In this document: positions 1 to 8,612 of the stretch, in pieces
Layout: each line of letters starts with the position of its first letter
Position numbering within the stretch: position 1 is the stretch's first letter
Assembly (NCBI RefSeq): GCF_000425785.1
Contig: NZ_AUEC01000014.1
Span: 62,001 to 126,000, forward strand
Reading direction: 5' to 3'
Source of the DNA: Pseudomonas taiwanensis DSM 21245
Lineage (GTDB): Bacteria > Pseudomonadota > Gammaproteobacteria > Pseudomonadales > Pseudomonadaceae
Length of the DNA: 64,000 nucleotides
Made by a program: the position numbers and the translations under genes
The notes under the pieces: generated by a model
Database searches by the model: none
Told to the model about the DNA's origin: nothing
The model's input: only the letters and a program-made list of their open reading frames with translations

Positions 1-534
1 TTGGGCGTCATCCAGTACAACGTGCTTTGCCTCTACAGCGCTTACATGTCCACGGTGACGATCTTCGGTGCATTCGGCGAGCTCAAGCAGGTCACAGCAG
101 CAGCCAAAGCCGTGGTGATGGCGGTACTGAGCATTGCCGCAACCCTGATCGCGATCGCCACCCAGTACCACTTCGACACCTTCTTCGCCGACATTCTGAT
201 CGGTCAGCTGTACCTGTTGATCCCCTGGAGCGCGATCAACCTGGTGGACTACTACTGGGTCTGCCGAGGCCACTACTCGGTGGCTGACCTTTACGATATC
301 AAGGGCCGCTACGGGCGCTTCAACCGGCGGACCCTGGCGGTCTATGCGGTCTCCATCATTGGCACGATACCGTTCATGAAGCTGTCGTTCTACACCGGAT
401 TCATTGCCCAGTGGCTGGACGCTGATATCAGCTGGGCCATGGGTTTGGTGCTGGCTGGGGCGCTGTACTGCATGGTCAACAGCCGACCGGCTAGTGCGAG
501 CGCCGGGTTGTATGGCCAGCACCCGGTAGAGTGA
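1..534 (+). CDS. NCS1-family purine/cytosine (or allantoin) permease, C-terminal part
   Basis: Only the last 177 residues lie in the window; the reading frame is open at base 1, so the true start is upstream. The piece has four or five hydrophobic segments (about residues 38-56, 65-82, 110-128 and 145-160) separated by short polar loops, with the segment around LIPWSAINLVDYYWV typical of the C-terminal half of nucleobase:cation symporter-1 carriers. Such proteins import purines, cytosine, allantoin or hydantoins across the inner membrane with H+ or Na+. The substrate cannot be read from this fragment. The polar tail after the last helix is ordinary. It converges on the uvrA-like gene, with a hairpin between them. 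Confidence 0.8.
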   Translation: MGVIQYNVLCLYSAYMSTVTIFGAFGELKQVTAAAKAVVMAVLSIAATLIAIATQYHFDTFFADILIGQLYLLIPWSAINLVDYYWVCRGHYSVADLYDIKGRYGRFNRRTLAVYAVSIIGTIPFMKLSFYTGFIAQWLDADISWAMGLVLAGALYCMVNSRPASASAGLYGQHPVE

Positions 535-625
535 ATCATCGCGTCAGTGGGCGTCGGCGGACGGTTGACGCGACGTTCGTCGAGGCTAGCCGGGACCGCC
601 GTTAGCCAAGTGATGACTGTAGGTT

Positions 626-656
626 GGCAAGGCCGGAGTTTCAGACTCTCCTTGCC
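626..656. terminator. Stem-loop between convergent permease and uvrA-like genes
   Basis: GGCAAGG at 626-632 pairs with CCTTGCC at 650-656, with an inner GAGT/ACTC pairing. There is no clear U-tract in either direction. It overlaps the last codons of the uvrA-like gene. Probably a bidirectional terminator. Confidence 0.45.
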
Positions 657-3184
657 AGCTCTTGTGCAAGGTACGGTGCAGTACGGCTGCCCTTGACCTG
701 AGCGACGTGGTCGACTGTCCCCGTCGCCACGACCCGGCCACCTGCATGTCCCGCACCCGGCCCGATGTCGATGACCCAGTCAGCCTGTGCAACCACGCGC
801 ATGTCGTGCTCGATCACCACTACACTGTTGCCGGCATCGACCAGGCGCTGCAGTTGCGCCATCAGGCGGTCGGCATCGGCTACGTGCAAGCCTGTGGTCG
901 GCTCGTCGAGCACATACAGGGTGCGGCCGCGCTGACTGCGCTGCAGCTCAGTGGCCAACTTGATGCGTTGGGCCTCGCCACCGGACAGCTCGGTGGCCGG
1001 TTGACCCAGGCGCAGGTAGCCCAGGCCGATCTCACGCAGGACCTGCAGTGAGCGCAATACGGCCGGTTCATCGGCGAAGCTGTCGCAGGCTTGCTCCACA
1101 GTCATGCGCAGCACGTCGGCGATGGTGTGGCCGTTCCAGCGGACAGCGAGGGTTTCTTCGTTGTAACGGGCACCGTGGCAGGTGGGGCAGGGGGCATAGA
1201 CGCTAGGCATGAACAGCAGCTCGACGCTGACGAAGCCTTCACCTTCGCAGGTATCGCAGCGTCCCTTGGCCACGTTGAACGAAAAGCGTCCGGCGTCGTA
1301 GCGGCGCTTGCGTGCCTGCTCGGTGGCGGCGAACAATTTGCGAACCGGGTCGAACAATCCGGTGTAGGTGGCAAGGTTGGAGCGTGGGGTGCGGCCGATT
1401 GGCTTTTGGTCCACCTGCACGACACGTTGCACGGCATGCACGTCACCACCGAGGTGGCCGCTGGTGCGTTCGATGATGGTCGGCCCTTCGACGCTGCTGT
1501 CGTCGGTGTTCTCTTCCGGTTCGTGCCCCAGGTGAAGCAGCATCAACTCAGGCAAAGCCTGGGCGATCAGGCTCGATTTGCCGGAGCCGGAAATACCCGT
1601 GACCGCCGTGAGCACGCCAAGTGGCACGCGGGTATCGACGCCCTGCAGGTTGTGCCGGCGGATCCCCTGTAGCTCCAGCCAACCGGTGGGCGTGCGGGCA
1701 TGACTGGCGGGGGTGGGCAACTGCTCGAACAGGTAATGGGCAGTGTGGGACTCGGCCACTTCACGCAAACCGGCCGGCGGACCGCTGTACAGCACCCGTC
1801 CACCGCGCTCGCCGGCATCGGGGCCGACGTCCACCAACCACTGAGCGCGGCGCATCAACTCAAGGTCGTGCTCGACCACGAATACCGAGTTTCCAGCAAC
1901 GCGCAGCCGGTCGAGGGCATCGTACAGCGCCTGGCTGTCAGAAGGGTGCAACCCGGCGGAGGGCTCGTCGAGCACATACACCACGCCAAACAGCAAGGCA
2001 CTCAGTTGCGTGGCCAGGCGCAGGCGCTGAAGCTCGCCGGTCGACAATGTCGGTGTGGCGCGCTCCAGGGTGAGGTAGCCAAGGCCCAGTTGCTGCAGGG
2101 TACGCAGGCGCGTCAGCACGCCTTCGGCCAGGCGCTGCGCGGCCAGTTGTTTTTCTGCCGAGCGCGTGAAATGCGCATTGGTCTCGCCCTGGGCGACCGG
2201 TTCGAGCAGTGCTGCCACCTGGTCCAGCGGCATCTGCGCCAGGGTGCCGATATCCACTCCACAGAAGGTCACCGACAACGCTTCGGGCTTGAGGCGCTTG
2301 CCGGCACAAGCCGGACAGGGGTGGCCTTGCATGAAGCGCGACACGCGCTTTCGCATCAGGGCACTCTGGCTATTGGCGAAGGTATGCAGCACATAGCGCC
2401 GGGCGCCGGTGAAGGTGCCCATGTAGCTGGGTTCGAGCTTGCGCTTGAGCGCAATACGGGTTTCGGCGGGTGTGAGTCCGGCGTAAACCGGCACCGTGGG
2501 CGACTCTTCAGTGAACAGGATCCAGTCGCGGTCCTTCTGCGGCAGATCCTTCCAGGGCTTGTCGACGTCGTAGCCCAAGGTCACCAGGATGTCGCGCAGG
2601 TTCTGCCCGTGCCACGCCGGAGGCCATGCGGCAATCGCCCGGTCACGGATGCTCAGGGATGGGTCGGGGACCAGGGTCGCTTCGGTGACCTGGAAGACAT
2701 GCCCCAGCCCATGGCACGCCGGGCAGGCACCTTGCGGTGTGTTGGGCGAGAAATCTTCGGCATACAGCATGCTCTGCCCGGGCGGATAGTGGCCCGCGCG
2801 GGAGTACATCATCCGCAGCAGGCTGGACAGGTTGGTGACGCTGCCGACCGAGGAGCGGGCATTGCTTGCCCCGCGTTGCTGTTGCAGTGCCACCGCCGGC
2901 GGCAAACCATCGATGGCGTCGACATCCGGCACGCCCACCTGGTCGATCAGGCGCCTGGCATAAGGGGCCACGGATTCGAAATAGCGCCGCTGCGCTTCGG
3001 CGTACAGGGTGCCGAAGGCCAAGGAAGACTTGCCCGAGCCGGACACGCCGGAAAACACCACCAATGCATCGCGGGGGATGGCGACATCCACCTCCTTGAG
3101 GTTGTGTTCACGTGCGCCGCGCACCACCACACAGCCTTCGCTGTCGAGGTGGCTGGGCTTGGTCGATGAAGGAGGGCGGGTCAT
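641..3184 (-). CDS. Class II UvrA-like ABC ATPase (UvrA2 type)
   Basis: 847 residues from the ATG at 3184; a TTG at 3205 is a possible longer start. The protein has two ABC ATPase modules: Walker A GVSGSGKSS near residue 46 and GISGSGKSS in the second half, with signatures STGELQRLRLA and LSGGEAQRIKLA. Zinc-binding CxxC pairs are present (CPACHGLG, CPACAGKRL, CDTCEGEG, CPTCHG). Canonical UvrA is about 940 residues. Here the first zinc module follows almost directly after the LLRMMYSRAGH region, so the UvrB-binding insert is missing, as in UvrA2. UvrA2 proteins are accessory and have been tied to tolerance of DNA-intercalating drugs in some hosts; its role here is inference. It is monocistronic and I see no LexA box upstream. 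Confidence 0.88.
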   Translation of the reverse strand: MTRPPSSTKPSHLDSEGCVVVRGAREHNLKEVDVAIPRDALVVFSGVSGSGKSSLAFGTLYAEAQRRYFESVAPYARRLIDQVGVPDVDAIDGLPPAVALQQQRGASNARSSVGSVTNLSSLLRMMYSRAGHYPPGQSMLYAEDFSPNTPQGACPACHGLGHVFQVTEATLVPDPSLSIRDRAIAAWPPAWHGQNLRDILVTLGYDVDKPWKDLPQKDRDWILFTEESPTVPVYAGLTPAETRIALKRKLEPSYMGTFTGARRYVLHTFANSQSALMRKRVSRFMQGHPCPACAGKRLKPEALSVTFCGVDIGTLAQMPLDQVAALLEPVAQGETNAHFTRSAEKQLAAQRLAEGVLTRLRTLQQLGLGYLTLERATPTLSTGELQRLRLATQLSALLFGVVYVLDEPSAGLHPSDSQALYDALDRLRVAGNSVFVVEHDLELMRRAQWLVDVGPDAGERGGRVLYSGPPAGLREVAESHTAHYLFEQLPTPASHARTPTGWLELQGIRRHNLQGVDTRVPLGVLTAVTGISGSGKSSLIAQALPELMLLHLGHEPEENTDDSSVEGPTIIERTSGHLGGDVHAVQRVVQVDQKPIGRTPRSNLATYTGLFDPVRKLFAATEQARKRRYDAGRFSFNVAKGRCDTCEGEGFVSVELLFMPSVYAPCPTCHGARYNEETLAVRWNGHTIADVLRMTVEQACDSFADEPAVLRSLQVLREIGLGYLRLGQPATELSGGEAQRIKLATELQRSQRGRTLYVLDEPTTGLHVADADRLMAQLQRLVDAGNSVVVIEHDMRVVAQADWVIDIGPGAGHAGGRVVATGTVDHVAQVKGSRTAPYLAQELARRV

Positions 3185-3322
3185 GGGCGGCTCGGTGTTG
3201 GGCAATAGAGGGTACGGTAGCCAATGTCTGGCTTGGCTGCCTACCCCGGAGCGTCATGCAAGGGGCCATAAACACTTCGGCTGGTGTCGTTCGGCGTTTC
3301 CAACGCCAGCCAGTCAAATTCG

Positions 3323-3378
3323 ATATGGCCGGCATCGGAATCTGGTATTACATCTGTCCGGCCCGCGCTGTTTAGCAT
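3323..3378 (+). promoter_or_regulatory. Shared island promoter, copy 1 (upstream of acyl-CoA ligase)
   Basis: ATATGGC at 3323, ATC at +11, GAA at +15, TATT at +23 and a -10-like TAGCAT at +50. The same blocks at the same offsets occur upstream of the DUF1329 gene, and closely similar ones upstream of the alkyl sulfatase and DUF1302 genes. No good -35 hexamer is present, which suggests an activator-dependent promoter. It lies about 35 bases before the GTG at 3412. Confidence 0.5.
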
Positions 3379-3411
3379 CGTCGACGTCTTCCTGTCGACG
3401 AGAACAACAAC

Positions 3412-4959
3412 GTGAACCTTGGAAAGATCATTACCCGCAGTGCCCGCTACTGGCCTGACCACACCGCCGTGGCGGACCGTCAGACGCGCTTGACCTACGC
3501 CCAGCTGGAGCACCGTAGCAACCGACTGGCCTCGGGGCTGGGGGCACTGGGTGTGGCCGCCGGTGAACATGTGGCGATCCTGGCAGCCAACCGTGTGGAG
3601 TTGGTGGAGGCGGAGGTCGCCCTGTACAAGGCGGCGATGGTCAAGGTGCCGATCAACGCGCGGTTGTCGCTGGATGAAGTGGTGCGGGTGCTGGAAGACG
3701 CTTGCAGCGTTGCGCTGATCACCGATGCCACCTTCGCCCGCGCGCTGGCCGAGCGACGCGAGACGTTACCGATGTTGCGCAAGGTTATCGCGCTGGAAGG
3801 CGATGACGGTGACCTGCGATACGACGCGCTGCTCGAACTCGGTAGCGAAGCGCCGTTTTGCCGGGACCCTGACGACGATGCGCTGGCGGTGCTGCACTAT
3901 ACCTCGGGTAGCTCCGGTGTGCTGAAGGCGGCCATGCTGTCGTTCGGCAACCGTAAGGCCCTGGTGCGCAAGAGTATCGCCAGCCCCACGCGTCGCTCCG
4001 GACCTGATGACGTCATGGCCCACGTAGGGCCGATCACCCATGCCAGCGGTATGCAGATCATGCCGCTGCTGGCAGTCGGCGCATGCAACCTCCTGCTGGA
4101 CCGTTTTGACGATTCGCTGTTGCTGGAGACCATCCAGCGTGAGCGGGTGACCCGGCTGTTCCTGGTGCCGGCGATGATCAACCGGCTGGTGAACTTCCCT
4201 GGTGTCGAGCGCTTCGACCTGTCCAGCCTGAAGCTGGTCATGTATGGCGCTGCCCCCATGGCGCCGGCCCTGGTGAAGAAGGCCATCGAACTGTTCGGGC
4301 CGATCCTCGCGCAAGGTTACGGTGCTGGCGAGACCTGTTCGCTGGTGACCGTGCTGACCGAGCAGGACCATCTGGTCGAGGATGGCAATTACCAGCGCCT
4401 GGCTTCATGCGGGCGGTGCTATTTCGAGACCGATTTGCGGGTGGTGAACGAGGCCTTCGAGGATGTGGCGCCGGGCGAGGTCGGCGAGATCGTCGTCAAG
4501 GGGCCAGACATCATGCAGGGCTACTGGCGTGCGCCGGCGCTCACCGCCGAAGTCATGCGTGACGGCTACTACCTCACCGGCGACCTGGCGACCGTCGATG
4601 CCCAGGGCTACGTGTTCATCGTCGACCGCAAGAAGGAGATGATCATCTCCGGTGGGTTCAACGTGTACCCCAGCGAAGTGGAGCAGGTGATCTATGGCTT
4701 CCCCGAAGTGTTCGAGGCGGCGGTAGTCGGCGTCCCCGACGAACAGTGGGGCGAAGCGGTGCGCGCGGTGGTGGTGCTCAAGCCTGGGGCACAGCTGGAT
4801 GCGGCCGAGCTGATCGAGCGCTGCGGCCGCGCCCTGGCCGGATTCAAGAAGCCACGCGGTGTGGATTTCGTCGCCGAACTACCGAAGAACCCCAATGGCA
4901 AGGTCGTGCGCCGACTGGTCCGCGAAGCCTACTGGCAACACAGCGAACGTCGTATCTAA
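3412..4959 (+). CDS. Acyl-CoA synthetase (AMP-forming), fatty-acid CoA ligase family
   Basis: 515 residues from a GTG start. ANL-superfamily adenylating enzyme that activates a carboxylic acid through an acyl-adenylate to the CoA thioester. The P-loop motif is YTSGSSGVLK at residues 163-172, where the common form is TSGTTGxPK, so the proline is absent. Further motifs are YGAGE, YYLTGD followed by VDRKKEMIISGGFNVYPSEVE (hinge region), and the C-terminal catalytic Lys near residue 497 in PKNPNGKVVRR. It leads a unit with an acyl-CoA dehydrogenase 15 bases downstream and then an MFS carrier, under the shared promoter signature. It probably performs substrate activation at the head of the island pathway; chain length is unknown. 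Confidence 0.88.
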   Translation: MNLGKIITRSARYWPDHTAVADRQTRLTYAQLEHRSNRLASGLGALGVAAGEHVAILAANRVELVEAEVALYKAAMVKVPINARLSLDEVVRVLEDACSVALITDATFARALAERRETLPMLRKVIALEGDDGDLRYDALLELGSEAPFCRDPDDDALAVLHYTSGSSGVLKAAMLSFGNRKALVRKSIASPTRRSGPDDVMAHVGPITHASGMQIMPLLAVGACNLLLDRFDDSLLLETIQRERVTRLFLVPAMINRLVNFPGVERFDLSSLKLVMYGAAPMAPALVKKAIELFGPILAQGYGAGETCSLVTVLTEQDHLVEDGNYQRLASCGRCYFETDLRVVNEAFEDVAPGEVGEIVVKGPDIMQGYWRAPALTAEVMRDGYYLTGDLATVDAQGYVFIVDRKKEMIISGGFNVYPSEVEQVIYGFPEVFEAAVVGVPDEQWGEAVRAVVVLKPGAQLDAAELIERCGRALAGFKKPRGVDFVAELPKNPNGKVVRRLVREAYWQHSERRI

Positions 4960-4974
4960 TCAGGGAGCATCAGC

Positions 4975-6138
4975 ATGTATCAACCAAGTGCAAAGGCTGC
5001 GCAGATCATCGAAGCCATCGAAGGTTTCGTCCGCGACCAGGTTCGTCCGCTGGAGCAAGAGGCACAGTTGGACTGGGCACGTCCGCACCCGCAGGCAGTG
5101 CTGCGCCAGGTGTGGAAACGCGCCAGTGAACAAGGTCTTTACAAGGTCATGTTGCCAGAAAGCATGGGCGGTGCCGGCCTGAACGTCGCGGACCTGTGCG
5201 CGGTGAAGGAGGCCACGGTGCTGACCGGGTCGATGCTCGCGCCGCATGTACTGGGCGAGTTGTCCGGGCCGCCGCGCGTCGGCCACCTGTTCAAAGTAGC
5301 CAGCCCTTATCAGGTCGAGACCTTCCTACAGCCAGTGTGCCGCGCCGAAAAAGCCGTGTGTTTCGCCCTGACCGAGGCCGAGGCAGGCTCGGATGCAACG
5401 GCCATTCGCACCCAGGCACGGCGTGAAGGCGATCATTATGTGCTCAGCGGCAGCAAGCGCTACATTTCCGGTGCGACCTATGCCGACCTGGCAGTGCTGC
5501 TGGCGGTGACCGGTCCGGGGCAGGGCGCCCAGGGGATTTCGGCGTTCTTCGTCGACCTGAAGGCTCGGGGCGTACGTGTCGAGAGCGACTATTCAGTGAT
5601 GTCCGGCGGCGGAGCCCATGGCGATATCGTGCTGGACGAAGTGCGTGTGCCAGCGGCCAACCTGATCGGTGAGGAGGGGCAGGGCTTCAAGCTCGCCATG
5701 GGCCGCATCACCCTCAATCGCTTGCTACATTGCCCAACCCTGCTGGGTATGGCCGGCCTGGCCCTGAACCTGTCGATCGAGCATGCGCGTACGCGCAAGC
5801 AGTTCGGCCAGCCGATCGCCATGTTCCAGGCGGTGAACCATATGATCGCCGACATGGCCACCGAACTGCATGCCGCGCGCAGCATGGTGTATGCAACCGC
5901 CCAGGTGAACGACGCCGGAGGCGATATTCGCACCCAGGCGCCGATGTGCAAGCTGTTCGTCTCCGAAGCGGCGTTTCGTATCGCCGACAAAGCGGTGCAG
6001 GTGCATGGCGGGGCCGGGCTGATGCAGGGCCATCCCGTGGAGTGGATTTTCCGCGCCACGCGGATGATGCGTATCCTCACCGGTACCAGCGAGATCCAAC
6101 GCAACACCATCGCCAAAGGCGTATTGATGCCTGCGTGA
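4975..6138 (+). CDS. Acyl-CoA dehydrogenase (short form)
   Basis: 387 residues, the usual ACAD length. FAD enzyme making trans-2-enoyl-CoA from acyl-CoA, passing electrons to ETF. Seen: CFALTEAEAGSDATAIRT (FAD/substrate-binding strand), the RxTRKQFGQPIA motif and the C-terminal GTSEIQRNTIAKG motif. At the place where MCAD-type enzymes carry catalytic Glu (E-G-T), this protein has Thr (LTGTSEIQ), as in the isovaleryl/long-chain type where the base sits elsewhere in the fold. That hints at a branched or bulky substrate, by inference only. The start is the ATG at 4975, preceded by CAGGGAG. It is translationally close to the ligase gene. Confidence 0.9.
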   Translation: MYQPSAKAAQIIEAIEGFVRDQVRPLEQEAQLDWARPHPQAVLRQVWKRASEQGLYKVMLPESMGGAGLNVADLCAVKEATVLTGSMLAPHVLGELSGPPRVGHLFKVASPYQVETFLQPVCRAEKAVCFALTEAEAGSDATAIRTQARREGDHYVLSGSKRYISGATYADLAVLLAVTGPGQGAQGISAFFVDLKARGVRVESDYSVMSGGGAHGDIVLDEVRVPAANLIGEEGQGFKLAMGRITLNRLLHCPTLLGMAGLALNLSIEHARTRKQFGQPIAMFQAVNHMIADMATELHAARSMVYATAQVNDAGGDIRTQAPMCKLFVSEAAFRIADKAVQVHGGAGLMQGHPVEWIFRATRMMRILTGTSEIQRNTIAKGVLMPA

Positions 6139-6144
6139 CCGTCG

Positions 6145-6163
6145 GGCCGCCCTTGGGGCGGCC
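6145..6163 (+). terminator. Intercistronic GC hairpin
   Basis: GGCCGCC at 6145-6151 pairs with GGCGGCC at 6157-6163 around a 5-base loop, in the gap between the acyl-CoA dehydrogenase and MFS genes. No U-tract follows, so it may slow rather than stop transcription or protect the upstream message. Confidence 0.35.
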
Positions 6164-6199
6164 TTGCAACACCCCACAACAAGAACAAGAGTACTTGCC

Positions 6200-7516
6200 A
6201 TGACTGCAGATTCTTCGCTGCCCAACCCTCGTACGGCCTGGCTGGTGGCCGTCCTGCTGGCCTTGCTGATGCTGGTGAACTTCCTCGACAAGGTGGTGAT
6301 CGGCCTGGTGGCGGTGCCGATGAGCGCCGAATTGGGCCTGACGGCCACTGAGTTCGGTCTGATCGGTGGCGCTTTGCATTGGTGCTTTGCCGCATCGGCC
6401 GTGGTCGGTGGCTTCATGGCCAACCGGCGCCCGACACGGACCTTGCTGTTGGGCATGGGCCTTTTCTGGGCAGTGATACAACTGCCGATGCTGTTCGCCA
6501 CCTCACTCTGGGCGATCGTTGCCTGCCGCGTGTTGCTGGGCATCGGTGAGGGACCGGCATCACCGGTGGCGACCCATGCGCTGTACAAGTGGTTCCCCAA
6601 TGACCGACGCAACCTGCCGGTAGCGTTGCTGCATGCCGGTAGTGCCATGGGGCTGCTGGTGGCGGGCGCGATGATCCCCTGGGTCAGCCTGCACTATGGC
6701 TGGCGCACCAACTTCATTATCCTTGCGCTGATCGGCCTGGTCTGGTGCCTGCTCTGGTGGCGACTGGGTAAGGAGGGCACCCTCGAGCGCCTGCGTGCCA
6801 GCCAACTCAGGGCGGATGACACGGCGATACCGTATCGCAGGTTGTTGAGCGACCCCAGCGTCCTTGGCAACTACCTTTGCCACTTCGCAGCCAACTGGTC
6901 GCTGGCCCTGACCTTGACCTGGGTGCCCAGTTACCTGCAGGTCGGCCTGGGTATCGATCCGCTGCAGACGGGGCACATCTTCGTCATGTTCGTGGTGGTG
7001 ACCACGCCGCTAAGCCTGTTGTTGGCCTGGCTATCGCAGCGTCTGATGCGCCGAGGCATGCCGTCGCGGGTGGCGCGCGGAGTCTTCGTCTCGCTGTGCC
7101 TGGTGCTGGGAGGGCTACTGTCGGCATCGTTGATCCTGCCTGGGCTGAGCACTGCGGTACGGGTTGCCGCGCTGACCTTCAGTGGGGGCCTGGCGTTGGT
7201 GATGTACTCGGTGGGGCCGGCGATGCTCGCCGAGTTCACCCCGGCGGCCCAGCGTGGCGGCATCCTCGCGATGGGCAATGGTATCGCTTCACTGGCCGGC
7301 CTGGCAGCGCCGGTGGTGACTGGTCTGCTGGTGCAGGGCGCGGGGGCCGAACACCCGGCCGGTTACGCCCAGGGTTTCCTGGTATGTGGCGCGGTGCTGG
7401 TGCTGGCCGGATTGGTTGGCCTGGCGACCTTGAATCCGCAGCGCACGTTACAGCGCTTGCGCGAGCCAGCTGTGGTCAAGCGGGGTGTCCGGGTGCGCTC
7501 TCAGACCGCAAGCTGA
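6200..7516 (+). CDS. MFS transporter, probable organic-anion uptake
   Basis: 438 residues from the ATG at 6200; a TTG 36 bases earlier is less likely. About 12 hydrophobic segments with the MFS loop features, including a first helix ending NFLDKVVIGLVAVPMSAELGLT, which resembles the anion:cation symporter branch (hexuronate and aromatic-acid carriers). A long central polar loop (KEGTLERLRASQLRADD) separates the two halves. Its place behind the acyl-CoA ligase and dehydrogenase suggests it imports the acid these enzymes use. Its 3' end overlaps that of the convergent LysR gene by 16 bases. Confidence 0.85.
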   Translation: MTADSSLPNPRTAWLVAVLLALLMLVNFLDKVVIGLVAVPMSAELGLTATEFGLIGGALHWCFAASAVVGGFMANRRPTRTLLLGMGLFWAVIQLPMLFATSLWAIVACRVLLGIGEGPASPVATHALYKWFPNDRRNLPVALLHAGSAMGLLVAGAMIPWVSLHYGWRTNFIILALIGLVWCLLWWRLGKEGTLERLRASQLRADDTAIPYRRLLSDPSVLGNYLCHFAANWSLALTLTWVPSYLQVGLGIDPLQTGHIFVMFVVVTTPLSLLLAWLSQRLMRRGMPSRVARGVFVSLCLVLGGLLSASLILPGLSTAVRVAALTFSGGLALVMYSVGPAMLAEFTPAAQRGGILAMGNGIASLAGLAAPVVTGLLVQGAGAEHPAGYAQGFLVCGAVLVLAGLVGLATLNPQRTLQRLREPAVVKRGVRVRSQTAS

Positions 7517-8463
7517 ACACCAAGCACGGACTCCAATGGCTCAGCCTCACACCCAATCAGCTCGCCCCGCCAACGGGCACTGTTGACCAGGTCGACCAAC
7601 ACGCCTCGCACCAGGTCGCGCAGGCAGCCAGCGGCGAACGACAGCGGCTTGTGGCGCGAATGGGCCAAGGCGATGGTGCGGCTGATGCGCGGTTCGACAA
7701 TGCGTCGCGCCGCCGTGGGTTCAAGCAGTTCACTGAGCGGCGGCCAGTTGCTGATGGTCGCCGCCAGGCCTGCACGCACCAGGCTGGCGATGCCGGGAGC
7801 CGATTGCTGTTCATAGGCCGCTGCCAAGGGCACGCCCGCTTCCATGGCTGCCTGCTCGATGCGGCGGCGCAGGTGTAGCGCGCGGGGTGGCAGGACCAAC
7901 CGGGTGGCCGCCGCTTCGGCCAGGGTGATGGTGTCGGCGGCACCCGGCGCGCTGGCGCCGACCCAGTAGAGGGCCTCGGTGAAGATTGCCTCGGCTTCCA
8001 CATGCTCGAGCTCCTCGGCGTTGGGCACCACACCAAAATCCACTTTGCCCAGTTCGATGGCCTGGCCACCCTCTCGGCTCAGGCCATCCCACACCGTCAG
8101 GGTCACCCCGGGGAAGCGCTGTTCGGCGCGCCTGACGATTTCCGGTAGCAGCAAGTCGGCGGCCGTGGCCGGAATGGAGATGGCCACATGGCCTTTAGGG
8201 TCGCCGCGGCTGGATTTCAGCTCGTCCTTGACCGAGTCGAGTTTCTGCACAACCTGGCGGGCCACCTCGTACAACTGGCGCCCGGCGTCGGTCAGGGCAA
8301 TGCCGTCGTGCTGGCGGTCGAGCAACTGCATCTCCAGTTCACTCTCCAGCAGGCCGATCTGCCTGCTCAACGCAGGTTGGGCGATATAGGACCGGCGTGA
8401 GGCGGAAGAGAAGCTGCCAGCTTCGACGATGGCGATCAGGTAACGGAGCTGTTTCAAGGTCAT
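7501..8463 (-). CDS. LysR-family transcriptional regulator
   Basis: 320 residues. The N-terminal winged helix-turn-helix (residues 1-60, MTLKQLRYLIAIVEAGSFSSASRRSYIAQPALSRQI) is canonical, followed by the periplasmic-binding-like effector domain. It resembles regulators of the Nac/CynR type in its HTH. It is divergent from the DUF1329 gene, and the 149-base gap holds copy 2 of the shared promoter signature about 30 bases from its own start codon. That is the usual arrangement for a LysR regulator acting on a divergent gene, so it is one of the candidates for control of the island. The effector is unknown. Confidence 0.9.
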   Translation of the reverse strand: MTLKQLRYLIAIVEAGSFSSASRRSYIAQPALSRQIGLLESELEMQLLDRQHDGIALTDAGRQLYEVARQVVQKLDSVKDELKSSRGDPKGHVAISIPATAADLLLPEIVRRAEQRFPGVTLTVWDGLSREGGQAIELGKVDFGVVPNAEELEHVEAEAIFTEALYWVGASAPGAADTITLAEAAATRLVLPPRALHLRRRIEQAAMEAGVPLAAAYEQQSAPGIASLVRAGLAATISNWPPLSELLEPTAARRIVEPRISRTIALAHSRHKPLSFAAGCLRDLVRGVLVDLVNSARWRGELIGCEAEPLESVLGVQLAV

Positions 8464-8492
8464 TGGAGCGGTTCCAAGGGTATGCCGAACTG

Positions 8493-8548
8493 ATATGGCA
8501 CGTATCCGAACACGTTATTTGTGGGGTTCGAAGCGCGGCTCCTAGTAT
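8493..8548 (+). promoter_or_regulatory. Shared island promoter, copy 2 (upstream of DUF1329 gene)
   Basis: ATATGGC at 8493, ATCCGAA from 8504, TATTTGTG from 8516 and a -10-like TAGTAT at 8543. Offsets (0, 11, 23, 50) equal those of copy 1. From ATGGCAC to TATTTGTG it matches copy 4 at all but five positions. The predicted transcription start is about 60 bases before the ATG at 8613. Confidence 0.55.
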
Positions 8549-8612
8549 CACCCCGAAAGGGCAGGCCAAGGCAAGCCCGGTCAGGTCCGGTAAATACAAG
8601 AGGCCACGCGAT

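Noticed and set aside
1700..3169. 489-residue plus-strand open frame inside the uvrA-like gene
   Set aside because: Antisense shadow of a high-GC gene; no recognisable domain, while the opposite strand encodes a full UvrA2-type protein.
8490..8525. Sigma54-type -24/-12 promoter at TGGCAC upstream of the DUF1329 gene
   Set aside because: TGGCAC is present but the TTGCA-like -12 element at the right distance is not, in this or the other copies.
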